Shown here: positions 43,290 to 53,478 of the stretch, one piece after another
How the letters are laid out: the number at the start of each line of letters is the position of its first letter
Numbering within the stretch: position 1 is the first letter of the stretch
Assembly: GCA_964500515.1 (NCBI GenBank)
Contig: CAZCNE010000004.1
Coordinates: 1-64,000 of the forward strand
Reading direction: 5' to 3'
DNA: 64,000 nt
Source: Altimarinus sp964500515
GTDB lineage: Bacteria; Patescibacteriota; Gracilibacteria; BD1-5; UBA6164
Made by a program: the position numbers and the translations under genes
The notes under the pieces: generated by a model
Told to the model about the DNA's origin: nothing
The model's input: only the letters and a program-made list of their open reading frames with translations
Database searches by the model: none

Positions 43290-43715
43290 TTATTTTTTTG
43301 TTTTTGGTTTTTTAGCTCAATAAAGACTTCTTCATTGTCATCTATTTTTTACTCATTCCGTATCTAAAACTCATCTAACAATATGATATCTAACTCACGG
43401 TAAATCCTTTACTCTTCATCATCTTATAGAAACAACAGAATGTTCTTGTAAGTTGTGTCATTCTCAAGGAATATACGCATTTACTTCATATCAGTTAGTT
43501 AGCTTTACTTTTGCAACTTTTCTCAAAGCCGAATTTGGTTTTTTAGGAGTCATTGTAGTAACTTTTGTACAAACTCATCTTTTCATTGGATTTCATTTTT
43601 TGTTTTCATAAACCTTTCATGCAATAGAATTTTTTGTCATTTGCAAAGCTGGAGTTTTACTTTTTGTATGTTTATCTTTTCTTTTTTTCTTTACTAATTG
43701 GTTAATAGTAGGCAT
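43290..43715 (-). CDS. rpsL: Ribosomal protein S12
   Basis: A 141-residue decoding-centre protein. MPTINQLVKKRKDKHTKSK, TMTPKKPNSALRKVAKVKL and DLPGVRYHIVRG are present, with GRVKDLPG as the site where streptomycin-resistance changes occur in other bacteria. An extra ATG one codon upstream (43716-43718) could be used; the second was chosen to match the usual MPTINQ start. Confidence 0.95.
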
Positions 43716-43817
43716 CATGTATTAATTAAAAATTAAAATTAACAACGCTAAATTTTTTCTTGAAAATTGTAAAGTTTAAAAATTATTAATTTTACTATTT
43801 TCAATTTTTCATTTGTA

Positions 43818-44210
43818 TTAACGTTTTGACCATTGAGATGATTTTCTAGCTTTATGTTTACCTGGTTTCTTTCTTTCAACTTTTCTCGAATCTCTAGTTA
43901 AAAATCATGCAGATTTAAGTATTTTTTTGAAAGTTTCATCTTTTTGAGCCAACATTTTTGCCAAAGCATGCCTCATAGCATATGCTTGTGATGAAACTCA
44001 AGATCAATCAACTGTAACTTCAAAATAATAAGAATCTTTTACTTTACATAATTTTAAAGGTGAAAAAACTATTTCAAATAAATCATCTCTAGTTATGTAT
44101 TCTCAAATATTTTTTCAATTTATCAAAGAGTCTCATTTTCACTCATAAAGTTTTACTTGAGCAGATGCTGTTTTTTTCTTTCAAACAGAATAATTATATT
44201 TCTTATCCAT
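43818..44210 (-). CDS. rpsI: Ribosomal protein S9
   Basis: A 130-residue protein whose C-terminal KKPGKHKARKSSQWSKR tail reaches the P site. YNYSVGKKKTASAQVKLYEG at the start and GGGVSSQAYAMRHA-like GSGVSSQAYAMRHALAKM confirm the family. It follows rplM, the conserved L13-S9 pair. Confidence 0.95.
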
Positions 44211-44227
44211 AAAAATCTTTATTTAAA

Positions 44228-44659
44228 TTATATTTTTAATTCTATTGGTTTTTGTGCCAAAAAAGTATGTTCACTTCATTCAAATAGTTTTAATCTAGAA
44301 AACATTGATTTTCTAAGTTTATTTTTTGGTAACATTCAAAACACAGATAATCAAAGTATTTTTGTAGGTTTTTTTTCCAACATTTCAGCTAAATTTGTTT
44401 TTTTAATTCCTCATAGATATCAAGAATGAGTATAATACATTTTATCACTTATTTTTTTTCAAGTTACACTAAATTTTCATGAATTTATCACTATAACATA
44501 ATCTCAATTATCAACATAAGAAGCAAAATCTATTTTATTTTTTCACCTTAAAATAGTTGCTATTTTTGTAGACAATCTACCCAAATTATTTTCACTAGCA
44601 TCAATAATATACCATTTTCTATCTTTTTCAGAAATTTGTTTTGTAGCAATAGTTTTCAT
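44228..44659 (-). CDS. rplM: Ribosomal protein L13
   Basis: A 143-residue early-assembly protein. WYIIDASENNLGRLSTKIA, TGKKISDKMYYTHSGYLGG and MLPKNKLRKSMFSRLKLFEG are present. It is placed directly before rpsI, 17 bp apart. Confidence 0.95.
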
Positions 44660-44675
44660 TTTTTACTTTTAATAA

Positions 44676-45035
44676 TTAAACTAATTCAAGTAAAACTAAT
44701 TTTGCATTATCTCAATCTCTATATTTTATAGGAATGATTCTTGTAAATCAGCTTTTTTTACCTTTGTATTTTGGAGCAACATTTTTAAATAATTCAACTG
44801 AAGATTCTTTTGTATATAAATACGTCATAACTTGTCTTATAGCATTCATTTCATCTTTAGAATTAACGATATTTATAAGTTTATCAATAGTAGGAACAAT
44901 AAATTTTGCTCTTTTTTGAGTAGTTTTTATAGATTTATGTAAAAAGAAATTTGTAAGCAAACTCCTTTCCATAGCTTTTCTTTGTTGAAAATCTTTTCAG
45001 TTAAATTTAAGATTTTTTTTACATCTATGTCTCAT
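44676..45035 (-). CDS. rplQ: Ribosomal protein L17
   Basis: A 119-residue protein: MRHRCKKNLKFNGKDFQQRK then RSLLTNFFLHKSIKTTQKRA and GFTRIIPIKYRDGDNA. It follows rpoA, as in most bacteria. Confidence 0.95.
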
Positions 45036-45088
45036 AACAATAAATTAATAATTAATAATTTGTAAATAATCAAAAGAGTTTTTATTTT

Positions 45089-46069
45089 TTATTCATCTCA
45101 AAGCAATTTCAATCATCTTTCTCACAATGCTTCTTTAATTTCTGTCATAGCTTTTTTTCCAAATCATTTTATAGAAGAAAGTTTTGTTTCCGTACATTTC
45201 GTTAATTGCTCTATAGAAAGTACACTTCAATTTATAAGTGCATTTAATGTTCTTGGAGAAAGCCCCATTATTTCAATCGGAGTATATGACTCTTTTTCTA
45301 ACTCTTCTTTTATTTCTTGTTTTTCTTTAGTTATCAAATCCTTTACATTTCAAATAAAATGTCATTCAACTTGTAGAGATTCTTCATTAAACAATGAAAA
45401 GTAAGAACTCAACATTGCTCAAGAAAATTTCAATGCATCAACTGGAGAAACAACAGAATTTGTAGTAATTGTTAACTCTAGTGAGTCTAAATTCAAAATA
45501 TCACCATATCTAGTATTTGTAGATTCATATTTTACATTTAATACAGGAGAAAAATTTGCATCTATAATTAAAGTATCTAGATCTTCTTCTCTTTCTTTTA
45601 AATCGGTTGTACTAAGATATCAAACTCATTTTTCTATTCTTATATCAATATCTAGCTTTAGTCAATCTTTATCAATTTTTGTAATGTATAAATCTTTGTT
45701 CAAAATTTCAACTCAAGCTGGTGTTTTTATATCTTTTGCGCTTACAACTCAAGCTTTATCTTTAGATAATTTTAACCATTCAATTCAAATTTCTTTTTTA
45801 TCTATAACCAAGTCTTTTAAATTTAACATTATATCAATTACGCTTTCATTTATTCAAGGTAGTGTTGTATATTCATGGCTAATTCATTTTATTTTTATTC
45901 AAGTAACCCTTGCTCATGGAATGCTAGAAAGTAAAATTCTTCTTAAAGTGTTTCAAATTGTGATACCATATCATCTTGGTAAAGGTCAAATAACAAACTT
46001 AGAAGTATTTAAATCAATTTCCTGTTCTAAAATCTTAGGTACTCATATTTCTTTATGAATAATATGCAT
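45089..46069 (-). CDS. rpoA: RNA polymerase alpha subunit
   Basis: A 326-residue subunit that nucleates RNA polymerase assembly. The N-terminal domain has GYGITIGNTLRRILLSSIPG near residue 33 and NVKYESTNTRYGDILNLDSL near 175. The C-terminal domain has PIEIMGLSPRTLNALINGS near 265 and IKGFGKKAMTEIKEAL near 305, able to contact UP elements and activators. It sits between rpsD and rplQ. Confidence 0.96.
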
Positions 46070-46104
46070 GTGTTTATAATTAGGGAAATAAGATTCAATA
46101 TAGA

Positions 46105-46728
46105 CTATTTAGAATAAAACTCTATAATTTTTTGTATGTCTATAATTTGGTCAAAGTCATCATTTTCAGGTAGTGCTTTTATAGTAATTTTTAAGTTTTT
46201 TGAATCAACATCAATCCACTTAATATTTGAAACCTTTCATTTATTTTGTTTAGAAAATTCTTCCATTTCCTCAAGAAGAGATTTGTACAATGGGCTTTCT
46301 TTTAGTTTATCTCTCAACTCAATCACATCTCAAACTTTTAAAGAAATAGAGGGGATATCAACATTTATTCAATTAAGTTTAAAATGTGCATGATTAACAA
46401 ATTGTCTTGATTGCATTCTTGTTCTTGCAAAGTTCGCTCTGTATATTACATTATCTATTCTAAGTTCCAACATTCTAAGCATTTTTTCTCAAGTAGTTCA
46501 AACTAAGTTGCTTTTTAATGCTTTTTGATAATAAGAAAAAAATTGTTTTTCAGATAATCAAAACATTCTCTTTGCCAATTGTTTTTTTCTTAATTGCAAT
46601 CAATATTCACTTGTTTTTCTACTTCTTAGAAGTCATCTTTTTGATTTATCCAAATCATACTTTTCAGTTCAGAAAAGGTTTACGCCTTCTCTTCTACATA
46701 GTTTTTTCTTTGGTCATATATATTTCAT
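46105..46728 (-). CDS. rpsD: Ribosomal protein S4
   Basis: A 207-residue primary 16S-binding protein. MKYIGPKKKLCRREGVNLFG, GLQLRKKQLAKRMFGLSEKQ and the S4 domain MLELRIDNVIYRANFARTRM, SRQFVNHAHFKLNGINVDIP are present. A single cysteine remains in the N-terminal region, so no zinc site is likely. Confidence 0.96.
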
Positions 46729-46756
46729 AAGAAAAATCTTAAAATTAAAAATAAAA

Positions 46757-47146
46757 TTACAAGTTTCTAACTTTCTTTTTTTTGCATCAATTATGAGGAA
46801 CTGGTGTTATATCAAAAATAGCTCTCAATTCAACTCCTCAAGCAACTACTCATCTTATTGCCTGCTCCCTTCAAGCTCAAATTCATTTCAAATAAACATC
46901 AACTATTTCTAAAGAATGTAGTGTTTTTGCTTTTGATACAGCTTGTTCAGCCGCAACTTGAGCTGCATAAGGCGTAGCTTCTCTTGCTCATCTAAATCAT
47001 GCAAGTCATCAACTAGACCAAGTTAAAACATTTCATTTTTCATCCGTAACACTAACTAAGGTATTATTAAAAGATGCAAGTATATGAACTTGTCATTTTT
47101 GAACAATTTTTTTAGTTTTCTTTGGTTTTTTATTAGTAGTTGCCAT
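46757..47146 (-). CDS. rpsK: Ribosomal protein S11
   Basis: A 129-residue platform protein: GQVHILASFNNTLVSVTDEK, AGFRGAREATPYAAQVAAEQ and RAIFDITPVPHNGCKKKKVR are diagnostic. It is followed by rpsD. Confidence 0.96.
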
Positions 47147-47190
47147 TATTTTGGTATTAAATATTATATTATTTATTAATTATCAAAAAA

Positions 47191-47556
47191 TTATTTTTTC
47201 TTTCAAGCGATTGCAACAGCTTTTCCTTTTCTAGTTTTCGCATTTGTTTTAGTTCTTTGTCATCTTACTGGTAGTTTTTTAGAATGCCTTAATCATCTGT
47301 AGCAATTAATTTCTTGCAATCTTTTTATATTTGATACAACAAATCTTCTTAAATCTCATTCTATCATATAAGATTTTAATTCATCTCTTATCAAATCAAG
47401 CTCTTTTTCTGATAAAGTTTCTATTTTTCTATTTTTATCAATATTTAATTTTGTAAGTATTTTATTAGAAACTCATCTTCAAACTCAATAAATATAAGTT
47501 AAAGCTATTTCTATGTGTTTTCCATTTGGTAAATTTACTCAAGCAATTCTTGCCAT
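47191..47556 (-). CDS. rpsM: Ribosomal protein S13
   Basis: A 121-residue head protein with MARIAGVNLPNGKHIEIALT, YGVGRRVSNKILTKLNI and CYRGLRHSKKLPVRGQRTK, ending in a basic tail that contacts tRNA. Confidence 0.96.
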
Positions 47557-47611
47557 ACTTTTTAATAGTTAACAATTAATAATAAAATGAACTAATTACA
47601 CTTTAAATTCA

Positions 47612-47725
47612 TTATCCTTGTCTTTGTTTATGTTTAGGGTGTTTGCATATAATTCTCAAAACCCCCTTTCTTCTAATAATTTTACAATCATTACATATTT
47701 TTTTTACAGACGATCTTACTTTCAT
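47612..47725 (-). CDS. rpmJ: Ribosomal protein L36
   Basis: A 37-residue protein, MKVRSSVKKICNDCKIIRRK then VLRIICKHPKHKQRQG, with the C-x2-C ... C-x4-H zinc site intact. Confidence 0.95.
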   Translation of the reverse strand: MKVRSSVKKICNDCKIIRRKGVLRIICKHPKHKQRQG

Positions 47726-47748
47726 ATTATTTTTCTAATAAAAATAAA

Positions 47749-47979
47749 TTATTTTTTTCTAAATATAATTCTTCATTTACTCAAGTCATAAGGACTCAAT
47801 TCAAGCAATACTCTGTCTCATTCAATCAATTTTATAAAATTGTTTCTCATTTTTCAACTTAAATATCATTTTACAACTTGTCATCAAAAATCCTCTGGTA
47901 ATTGAATATCAAAAACCAAGCCTGGGAGTGATTTAACAATAACTCACTCAACCTCTATTTTATCTTCTTGTTTAGCCAT
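47749..47979 (-). CDS. infA: Translation initiation factor IF-1
   Basis: A 76-residue OB-fold factor: MAKQEDKIEVEGVIVKSLPG, then VVKGYLSGKMRNNFIKLIEG, DRVLLELSPYDLSKGRI. It heads the infA-rpmJ-rpsM-rpsK-rpsD-rpoA-rplQ order found across bacteria. Confidence 0.96.
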
Positions 47980-48049
47980 AAATGAACATTTTTTTTACAA
48001 AGTGATGATAGTTTATATAAAAAAATTAATAAGTCAAATCTTTTTTATA

Positions 48050-48403
48050 CTAATTTGTAACTCCTAAAATATTTTTTACAACAAATCAAACTATTGATGA
48101 AGCTAACCAAATAACAACTAAACCTAAAAGGGCTTGAATAATAACAGTTCTTCATTTTTTTACATTGTCTTCTTTTCATCCAGCTGTCAAAATAAGAAAA
48201 CCTCACCATAAACCAAAAACTACAGCAAATAAATACAAAAACATAGTAATATTTACTATAAGTTTTTGTAGCGCAACATCTCAAGTTTCAGTACTTCATT
48301 GAATTTCAGTACTAACTTTATTTGTACCAAAATTCATAGCAGCATTAACACTAGAAGTCCAAAGTCATAATAATCAAATAAAGCTATAAATAAATTTTCT
48401 CAT
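48050..48403 (-). CDS. Type IV secretion pilin-like membrane protein, paralog 2
   Basis: A 117-residue protein with a signal peptide (MRKFIYSFIGLLGLWTSSVNA) and two helices around ILTAGGKEDNVKKGRTVIIQ, then ALLGLVVIWLASSIVGFVV. It is nearly the same length as the copy at 4923 and shares its core, except that it starts with ATG. These resemble the T4SS pilin/VirB2-TrbC family, small subunits of a conjugation-type pilus or channel. It sits alone upstream of the infA block. Confidence 0.75.
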
Positions 48404-48694
48404 AATTTATTTAGTAAAAATATAAACATATTTATAATATACATTTTTTCAAAAAGGCAAATAAAATTTAGAATTTTTATTATTTAATCAAACTTATTAA
48501 TTATTTTGTTTTCACATCAAACACTAATAATTCTCATAATTTTTTTATTTTAATTTATGGAATAATGTCTTAGATATAAAAAGAAGAGGCAGAAATTTTT
48601 GATTTTATTTAATTTCAAGTTTTACTTTTTTAAATCTCCATTTTTTCTCTTTATCAAGGGAATTTTTAGTTTTTCTTCAATTCATCGTTTTATC
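48404..48694. other. Intergenic region, mostly low-complexity
   Basis: Together with the adjoining terminator, about 320 bp between the pilin-like gene and rnj. It holds A/T-rich sequence and, on the minus strand, one possible 26-residue frame at 48605-48685 (MNGRKTKNSLDKEKKW start, one TGA). No RNA gene is recognised. Confidence 0.5.
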
Positions 48695-48727
48695 AAAAAA
48701 AACCCTTACTATAAGGGGATTTTTTTA
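48695..48727 (-). terminator. Terminator after rnj
   Basis: CCCTT pairs with AAGGG around ACTAT, extended by an A4/T4 stem past a two-base bulge. On the minus strand a run of eight T follows. Confidence 0.6.
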
Positions 48728-50635
48728 TGCATTAACTATTGTAGGAATTATCATAGGTTGTCTTTCTATTTTTCTAAGTAAATAATTTTCTAAATCAGTT
48801 TTAATTAATTTAAGTAAATCTTTTTCTTCTATATCTGGAATATCTTTTATAGTTGTTTCATAAACATCTTTTGATTTTTTTATAATCATCTTGTGAACAA
48901 TTTTTACCTCATCAAGATAAACAAGACCTCTACTTTCAATTTTTATATTTCACATTATTTCTTTTGTTTTTGGATTTATTTTATAGATAATAACCAAAAC
49001 TCCTGAATCCATCATTTTTTCTCTAGCTTTTATTACATGACTATTTGCAGTTCAGATGCTATTTCAATCAATTATAATGTCCTGAATTGGCATTTTAATT
49101 TTTGATTTAAAAACACTTTGATTTGGAGCAAAATCTATAATACTTCAGTTTTCTTGCAATAAAATATTTTTCTCATCAAATCATATACTAATTGCAGTAT
49201 TTTTATGTAAAGTCCTAAAATATAAATCTCAATAAATTGGCATAAAATATTTTGGATTTACCAAATTTAACATAATTTTTTGTTCTTCTTGAAAAGCATG
49301 TCATCAAGTATGAACTTCACTATCATCTTTTGTTATAACATTTGCTCAAAGTGATAAAAGTTTGTTTATAACAGTAAAAACTGATTTTTCATTTCCTGGA
49401 ACTACAGAAGAAGAAAAAATAATTGTATCATCTTTTACTATTTCTATAGAATTATGTTTTCACTCAGACATACGAGTTAAAGCTGAAAATTCTTCTCATT
49501 GACTTCAAGTAGTAATAATAACTTGATCTTCTGGCGCTATATCTTCTATAAGCTTTGAATTCATTTTTTTTATCGCTCATGTTTTCATTTTTAGATATCA
49601 TAACTCTTTTGCTATTGCTATATTTTCAACCATACTTCTTCAAGAAATAAATATATGTTTATTGTATTTATCACAAATGTCAATTAATTGTTGAACTCTT
49701 GAAATCCAAGAAGAAAATGTTGCAATTATAAGTCTTCATTTTGTATGATTTCTTATTATTCTATCAAGAGATTCTCAAATATCTTTTTCTGACCTAGAAA
49801 AACCTTTTCTTATTGATCAAGTAGAATCTGACATAAACAATGTTATTCATTTTCTTCAAATTTCTCAAACTCTTCATAAATCTGCAGGTTTATCAATTGC
49901 TGGTGTAAAATCAATTTTAAAATCTCAAGTATGAACTGCTCTAAATCATCCTGGAGTTTCTAAATAAATTCAAACACAATCAGGAACACTATGATTAACT
50001 CTAAAAAATTCTAAAGAAAAGCTATTTCAAACCTTTATTTTTTCAGTTACATCTCAAGAAACTTCTACAAAAGTCGCTTTGGACAATAAATTAAATTCTT
50101 CAAGTCATTTTTTTATAATTCAAATTGTAAGTTTAGTTCAATAAATTGTTGGCATTCAAAGTGGTGGAAGCACATGCTTTAAAGCTCATATGTGATCTAG
50201 GTGAGCATGAGTTATAATTATTCATTTTATTTTATCTTTGTATTGAATCAAAGATGAAATATCCGGAATAGAATAATTTGCTCAAAGCATATCAGGTTCA
50301 GCAAATTGAACTCAACAATCAACTATAAGTAATTCTTCTCAATATTGAAATAAATTCATATTTTTTGATCCGGTTTCATTATTTCATCAAATTGGAATAA
50401 CTCTTGTATAACCTTCTCTTAAATTAGGTAAATAAAATTTTGTTTCAGGAAAATTTGAAGCTAAATTATTTTTATATTTTCTTTCTGAATTTCAGTTAAT
50501 ATTTCAAGTTTTCTCTTTTGTTTGTGATGATTTATTTTTTATGTTTAAGGTCTTAGTTTCTGAATTTTTTTCAGTATCATCAATAACTTGATTTCAACCT
50601 AATTCTTCATCAAGTTCATTAAAAAAATCTTTCAT
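48725..50635 (-). CDS. rnj: Ribonuclease J-type metallo-beta-lactamase RNase
   Basis: A 636-residue RNase. A charged N-terminal tail (1-75) precedes the metallo-beta-lactamase core with IPIGGNNETGSKNMNLFQYG, the zinc motif ITHAHLDHIGALKH near residue 143, and the beta-CASP region with MSDSTGSI, SSWISRVQQLID and TGSQGEEFSALTR. The C-terminal domain follows HTGGHAFQEEQK. RNase J has 5' exonuclease and endonuclease activity and handles mRNA decay and rRNA maturation. It stands alone with its own terminator. Confidence 0.92.
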
Positions 50636-50715
50636 TTTGATTAAATTAAATAAATAAAATTTTTAAAAAATAAATAATGTTAAGATAAATTGATTGAGTG
50701 CTACAAAACAAAAGC

Positions 50716-50736
50716 ATAATTCTTAACAAGAATTAT
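50716..50736 (-). terminator. Possible terminator after the metallopeptidase gene
   Basis: ATAATTCTT pairs perfectly with AAGAATTAT around AAC; on the minus strand GCTTTTGTTTT follows, a moderate T run. Confidence 0.5.
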
Positions 50737-50783
50737 TTTACAAAAATTTGAATTTTAATAAGATTTTTTAATAATTTCTATAA

Positions 50784-51656
50784 TTATATATTATTTTCCA
50801 AATATTGCAAAAAATTTTCTAAATTTATTTCAATTTTTGTAACATCCCGATAATAATCTTTTATTTCATATCAAAATCAAAAATCTATATTTTTAAATTC
50901 ATTGTTTATAAATATATTTTCTAGAAAAAAATCATATTTATTTTTTAAAATTTGGCTTTTTTCTGATTTTTTTAAAAAATCTTTATTATGAAAAACAAAA
51001 TAATTAAAACTTTCTGCAAAATCTTCATATTTATTTGTCATAGAATATCATGAAACAAAATCTTTAGTATCTTGTCAGGATTTTATAACTTTTGTTGAAT
51101 TCCATGAAATATCATAAAATTTATTACTTATATCGGAATCTTTTCACAAACTTTTATCAAAATAATATATGTCAATATAATGAGCTAATTCATGAATAAA
51201 AACAGAAATTAATTCAGGATTATCAATCTCTAAAATACCAAATAATTTAATTTTGGATTCAGTCATCTTTCATCTAACTTCTTCTTTAATTTTATATAAT
51301 TCAAGTATTAATTTTTTTATATATTTTATAAAAATTTTTGATGATAAAGTTTTTTCTAAATAATATTTTTCAGCAACAACTTCATACTCAAATTCTTCAG
51401 GAATATATTTAAATACATATTTATTTTCTATATCAGTTTTAGTAATAATATCTTTTTTTGTTTGAGATATTCATTTGACTAGATCTTCTTTACTAGATTC
51501 AAGTGAAAAACTCCTATCTATATATTCTTCTTCAAAATTATACTGTGGTTTTAAAATATATAAATTTATCAAAAAAATAACTATACTTGATAATATAGTA
51601 ATAATGATTAAAAGTAAGGCATCAAAAAAAAGATTTTTATTAAAAATATTTCTCAT
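50784..51656 (-). CDS. Membrane-anchored putative zinc metallopeptidase
   Basis: A 290-residue protein with a single N-terminal helix (FDALLLIIITILSSIVIFLI, about residues 10-32) followed by a soluble domain. SVFIHELAHYIDIYYF near residue 155 is an HExxH zinc motif and KYEDFAESFNYFVFH near 212 could provide the third ligand (Glu), as in gluzincins. No exact family is recognised. Its start overlaps the stop of the upstream T4SS pilin-like gene, so the two are translated together; it may process that pilin or act on the host or own envelope. Confidence 0.6.
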
Positions 51657-52063
51657 TAATCAAATCAATAAATAAGGTACACAATAATTCTAATTATACC
51701 ATTAGCTGAAACTAGTGCCAAAAATCATACAAGAGACCAAATAATTATTTTTCTTCATTTACTGATTTTTTCTTCATTTCATCAACTAGCAACAATTACC
51801 AAGGATCAAAATGCAATTGATCAAATCGCAAGTAAAGCTATAAATGTAGCTATGTTTTCAACAAAAAATACTACCAAGTTTTTAAATCATCAAGTAACTT
51901 TTAAATCTCATGTTGGAGATTGTAAAACTGTCGTATTTTTTGACTCTAAACAAGCTTCCAAAGAATTACTTAAATCTCCTCACACCTCGCAATTTCAAAA
52001 AACATAATTTATACTAAATATTGAAAACAAAAGAAAAAAAAGAATAATTATTTTTTTTATCAT
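51656..52063 (-). CDS. Type IV secretion pilin-like membrane protein, paralog 3
   Basis: A 135-residue protein with a signal peptide (MIKKIIILFFLLFSIFSINY) and two helices around IVASGGNEEKISKGRKIIIW. The spacing matches the two other copies (4923 and 48050), but the sequence is the most divergent, with a longer N-terminal loop bearing two cysteines. It is coupled to the downstream HELAH protein (TAATG overlap) and its start overlaps the 3' end of galE. Confidence 0.7.
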
Positions 52064-53079
52064 ATATTTTTTTTATTTTTTACAAAATTCCAAGAATCTA
52101 AAATAGCTTCTTTTACACTAAATTTAGGTTTCCATCATAATATATCTTCTGCTTTTTTTGGATTACAATAGACTGTAGCCAAATCTCATACTCTTCTTCA
52201 TTTTATCACAAAATTGATATTAAATCAAACAACTTCACTTGTAATTTGAATCATTTCTAAAACAGATGTTGATTTTCAAGTTCATAAGTTAAATACTTCA
52301 AAAATACCTTTGTTATCAGCAAATTTATCCAAATATCAAATTGATTTTATATGTCAATCTATCAAATCAATTACATGAATATAATCCCTTTCTCAAGTTC
52401 AATCTCTAGTATCATAATCATTTCAAAAAACTCAAACTTCTTGCAATTCTCAAGCTGCAACTTTCATTATATACGGAAGTAAATTGTTTGGAATATCGTT
52501 TGGATCTTCTCATATAAATCAAGATTTGTGAGCTCAAATTGGATTAAAATATCTCAAATCAACAACTCTAAATCCCCTATGATTTGATAAATCTCTAAGT
52601 ATATTTTCTATTATTAATTTTGTTGTTCAGTAAGGATTTGATGTATTTCAAGTATAATCATTTTCAACAAAAGGAGATTCTAAACTTGAATCATAAACTG
52701 TTGCAGATGAAGAAAAAATTATATTTTTTATAGCAAATTCATCCATAAGTTCAAAGAGATTTAAACTTCAAATTATATTGTTTCCATAATACATAAAAGG
52801 TTTTTCACATGACTCTCCCACTGCTTTATATCAGGCAAAATGAATTACATAATCTATATTGTTTTCTACAAAAACTCTTTTTAAATCTTCTTTATTTTTT
52901 AAATCAATCTCATAAAATTTCACTTTTTTTCAAGTAATTTTTTCTATGCTGCTAACAACTTCAATATCGGAATTATATAAATTATCTACAATTATCACAT
53001 TATATCATAATTCTAATAATTCTATAGCTCAATGTGAACCGATATATCATGTTCATCAAGTCAATAATACTGTTTTCAT
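52057..53079 (-). CDS. galE: UDP-glucose 4-epimerase
   Basis: A 340-residue short-chain dehydrogenase interconverting UDP-glucose and UDP-galactose for surface glycans. VLLTGGTGYIGSHGAIELLE is the NAD loop at the N terminus, IIFSSSATVYD and NPYGTTKLIIENIL contain the SYK catalytic triad region, and GTGERDYIHVIDLIDGH is the sugar-binding block. An array of about 7.6 copies of an 8-bp unit begins 22 bp before the start codon. Confidence 0.93.
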
Positions 53080-53100
53080 GGACTAGCAGTTAGTAAATAG

Positions 53101-53162
53101 ATTTAATCTTTTAATCTTTTAATCTTTTAATCTTTTAATCTTTTAATCTTTTAATCTTTTAA
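53101..53162. repeat. 8-bp tandem repeat before galE
   Basis: About 7.6 copies of TTTTAATC in direct order (first copy ATTTAATC), in the 5' flank of galE on the minus strand. Array length could change by slippage. Confidence 0.95.
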
Positions 53163-53275
53163 TAATATTATATTAACACAAAGTATTTTGTAAAATAATT
53201 TGATTAAATTTAGGATTAATATAAAATATTTATGCAAGATATTTTTTTGCAAATTTATTTTATAATCTATAAAAT

Positions 53276-53356
53276 ATGCCAAACAAAGACTGAACTGGAC
53301 CAAACTCTAAAGGTCCGAAAACTTGAAAATGAAAATGATGATGTAAAAAAAAGTAA
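53276..53356 (+). CDS. DUF5320-like glycine-rich micro-protein
   Basis: A 26-residue frame, MPNKDGTGPNSKGPKTGKGK with a GGCKKK end; five of its seven glycines are TGA. The pattern MP..DGTGP...GP.TG.G matches DUF5320-type small proteins, found near metal- or redox-associated genes. A terminator follows at once. A longer frame through the same DNA, read with TGA as stop, has no such pattern and is likely false. Confidence 0.6.
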
Positions 53357-53366
53357 TACTTTTTGT

Positions 53367-53397
53367 AAGATATGGCTAAAATATCATATCTTTTTTA
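53367..53397 (+). terminator. Terminator after the micro-protein gene
   Basis: AAGATATG pairs with CATATCTT across a 10-base loop, then six T. Confidence 0.7.
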
Positions 53398-53478
53398 TTT
53401 TAATTATTTTTCTAAATTTGATTTTAGTTAAATAAAAGATAAAATTCTTTTATGTTTTTTGTAAGCTAAAAACTTTTT

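Noticed and set aside
44157..44429. Plus-strand frame of 90 residues
   Set aside because: It lies antisense to rplM and rpsI, both clear genes.
45684..46058. Plus-strand frame of 124 residues
   Set aside because: It is antisense to the N-terminal half of rpoA, which has all its conserved motifs.
48599..48781. 60-residue plus-strand frame
   Set aside because: It crosses the rnj terminator and the end of rnj on the other strand.
53232..53435. 67-residue open frame
   Set aside because: It overlaps the DUF5320-like gene in another frame and runs through that gene's terminator; it lacks any family pattern.
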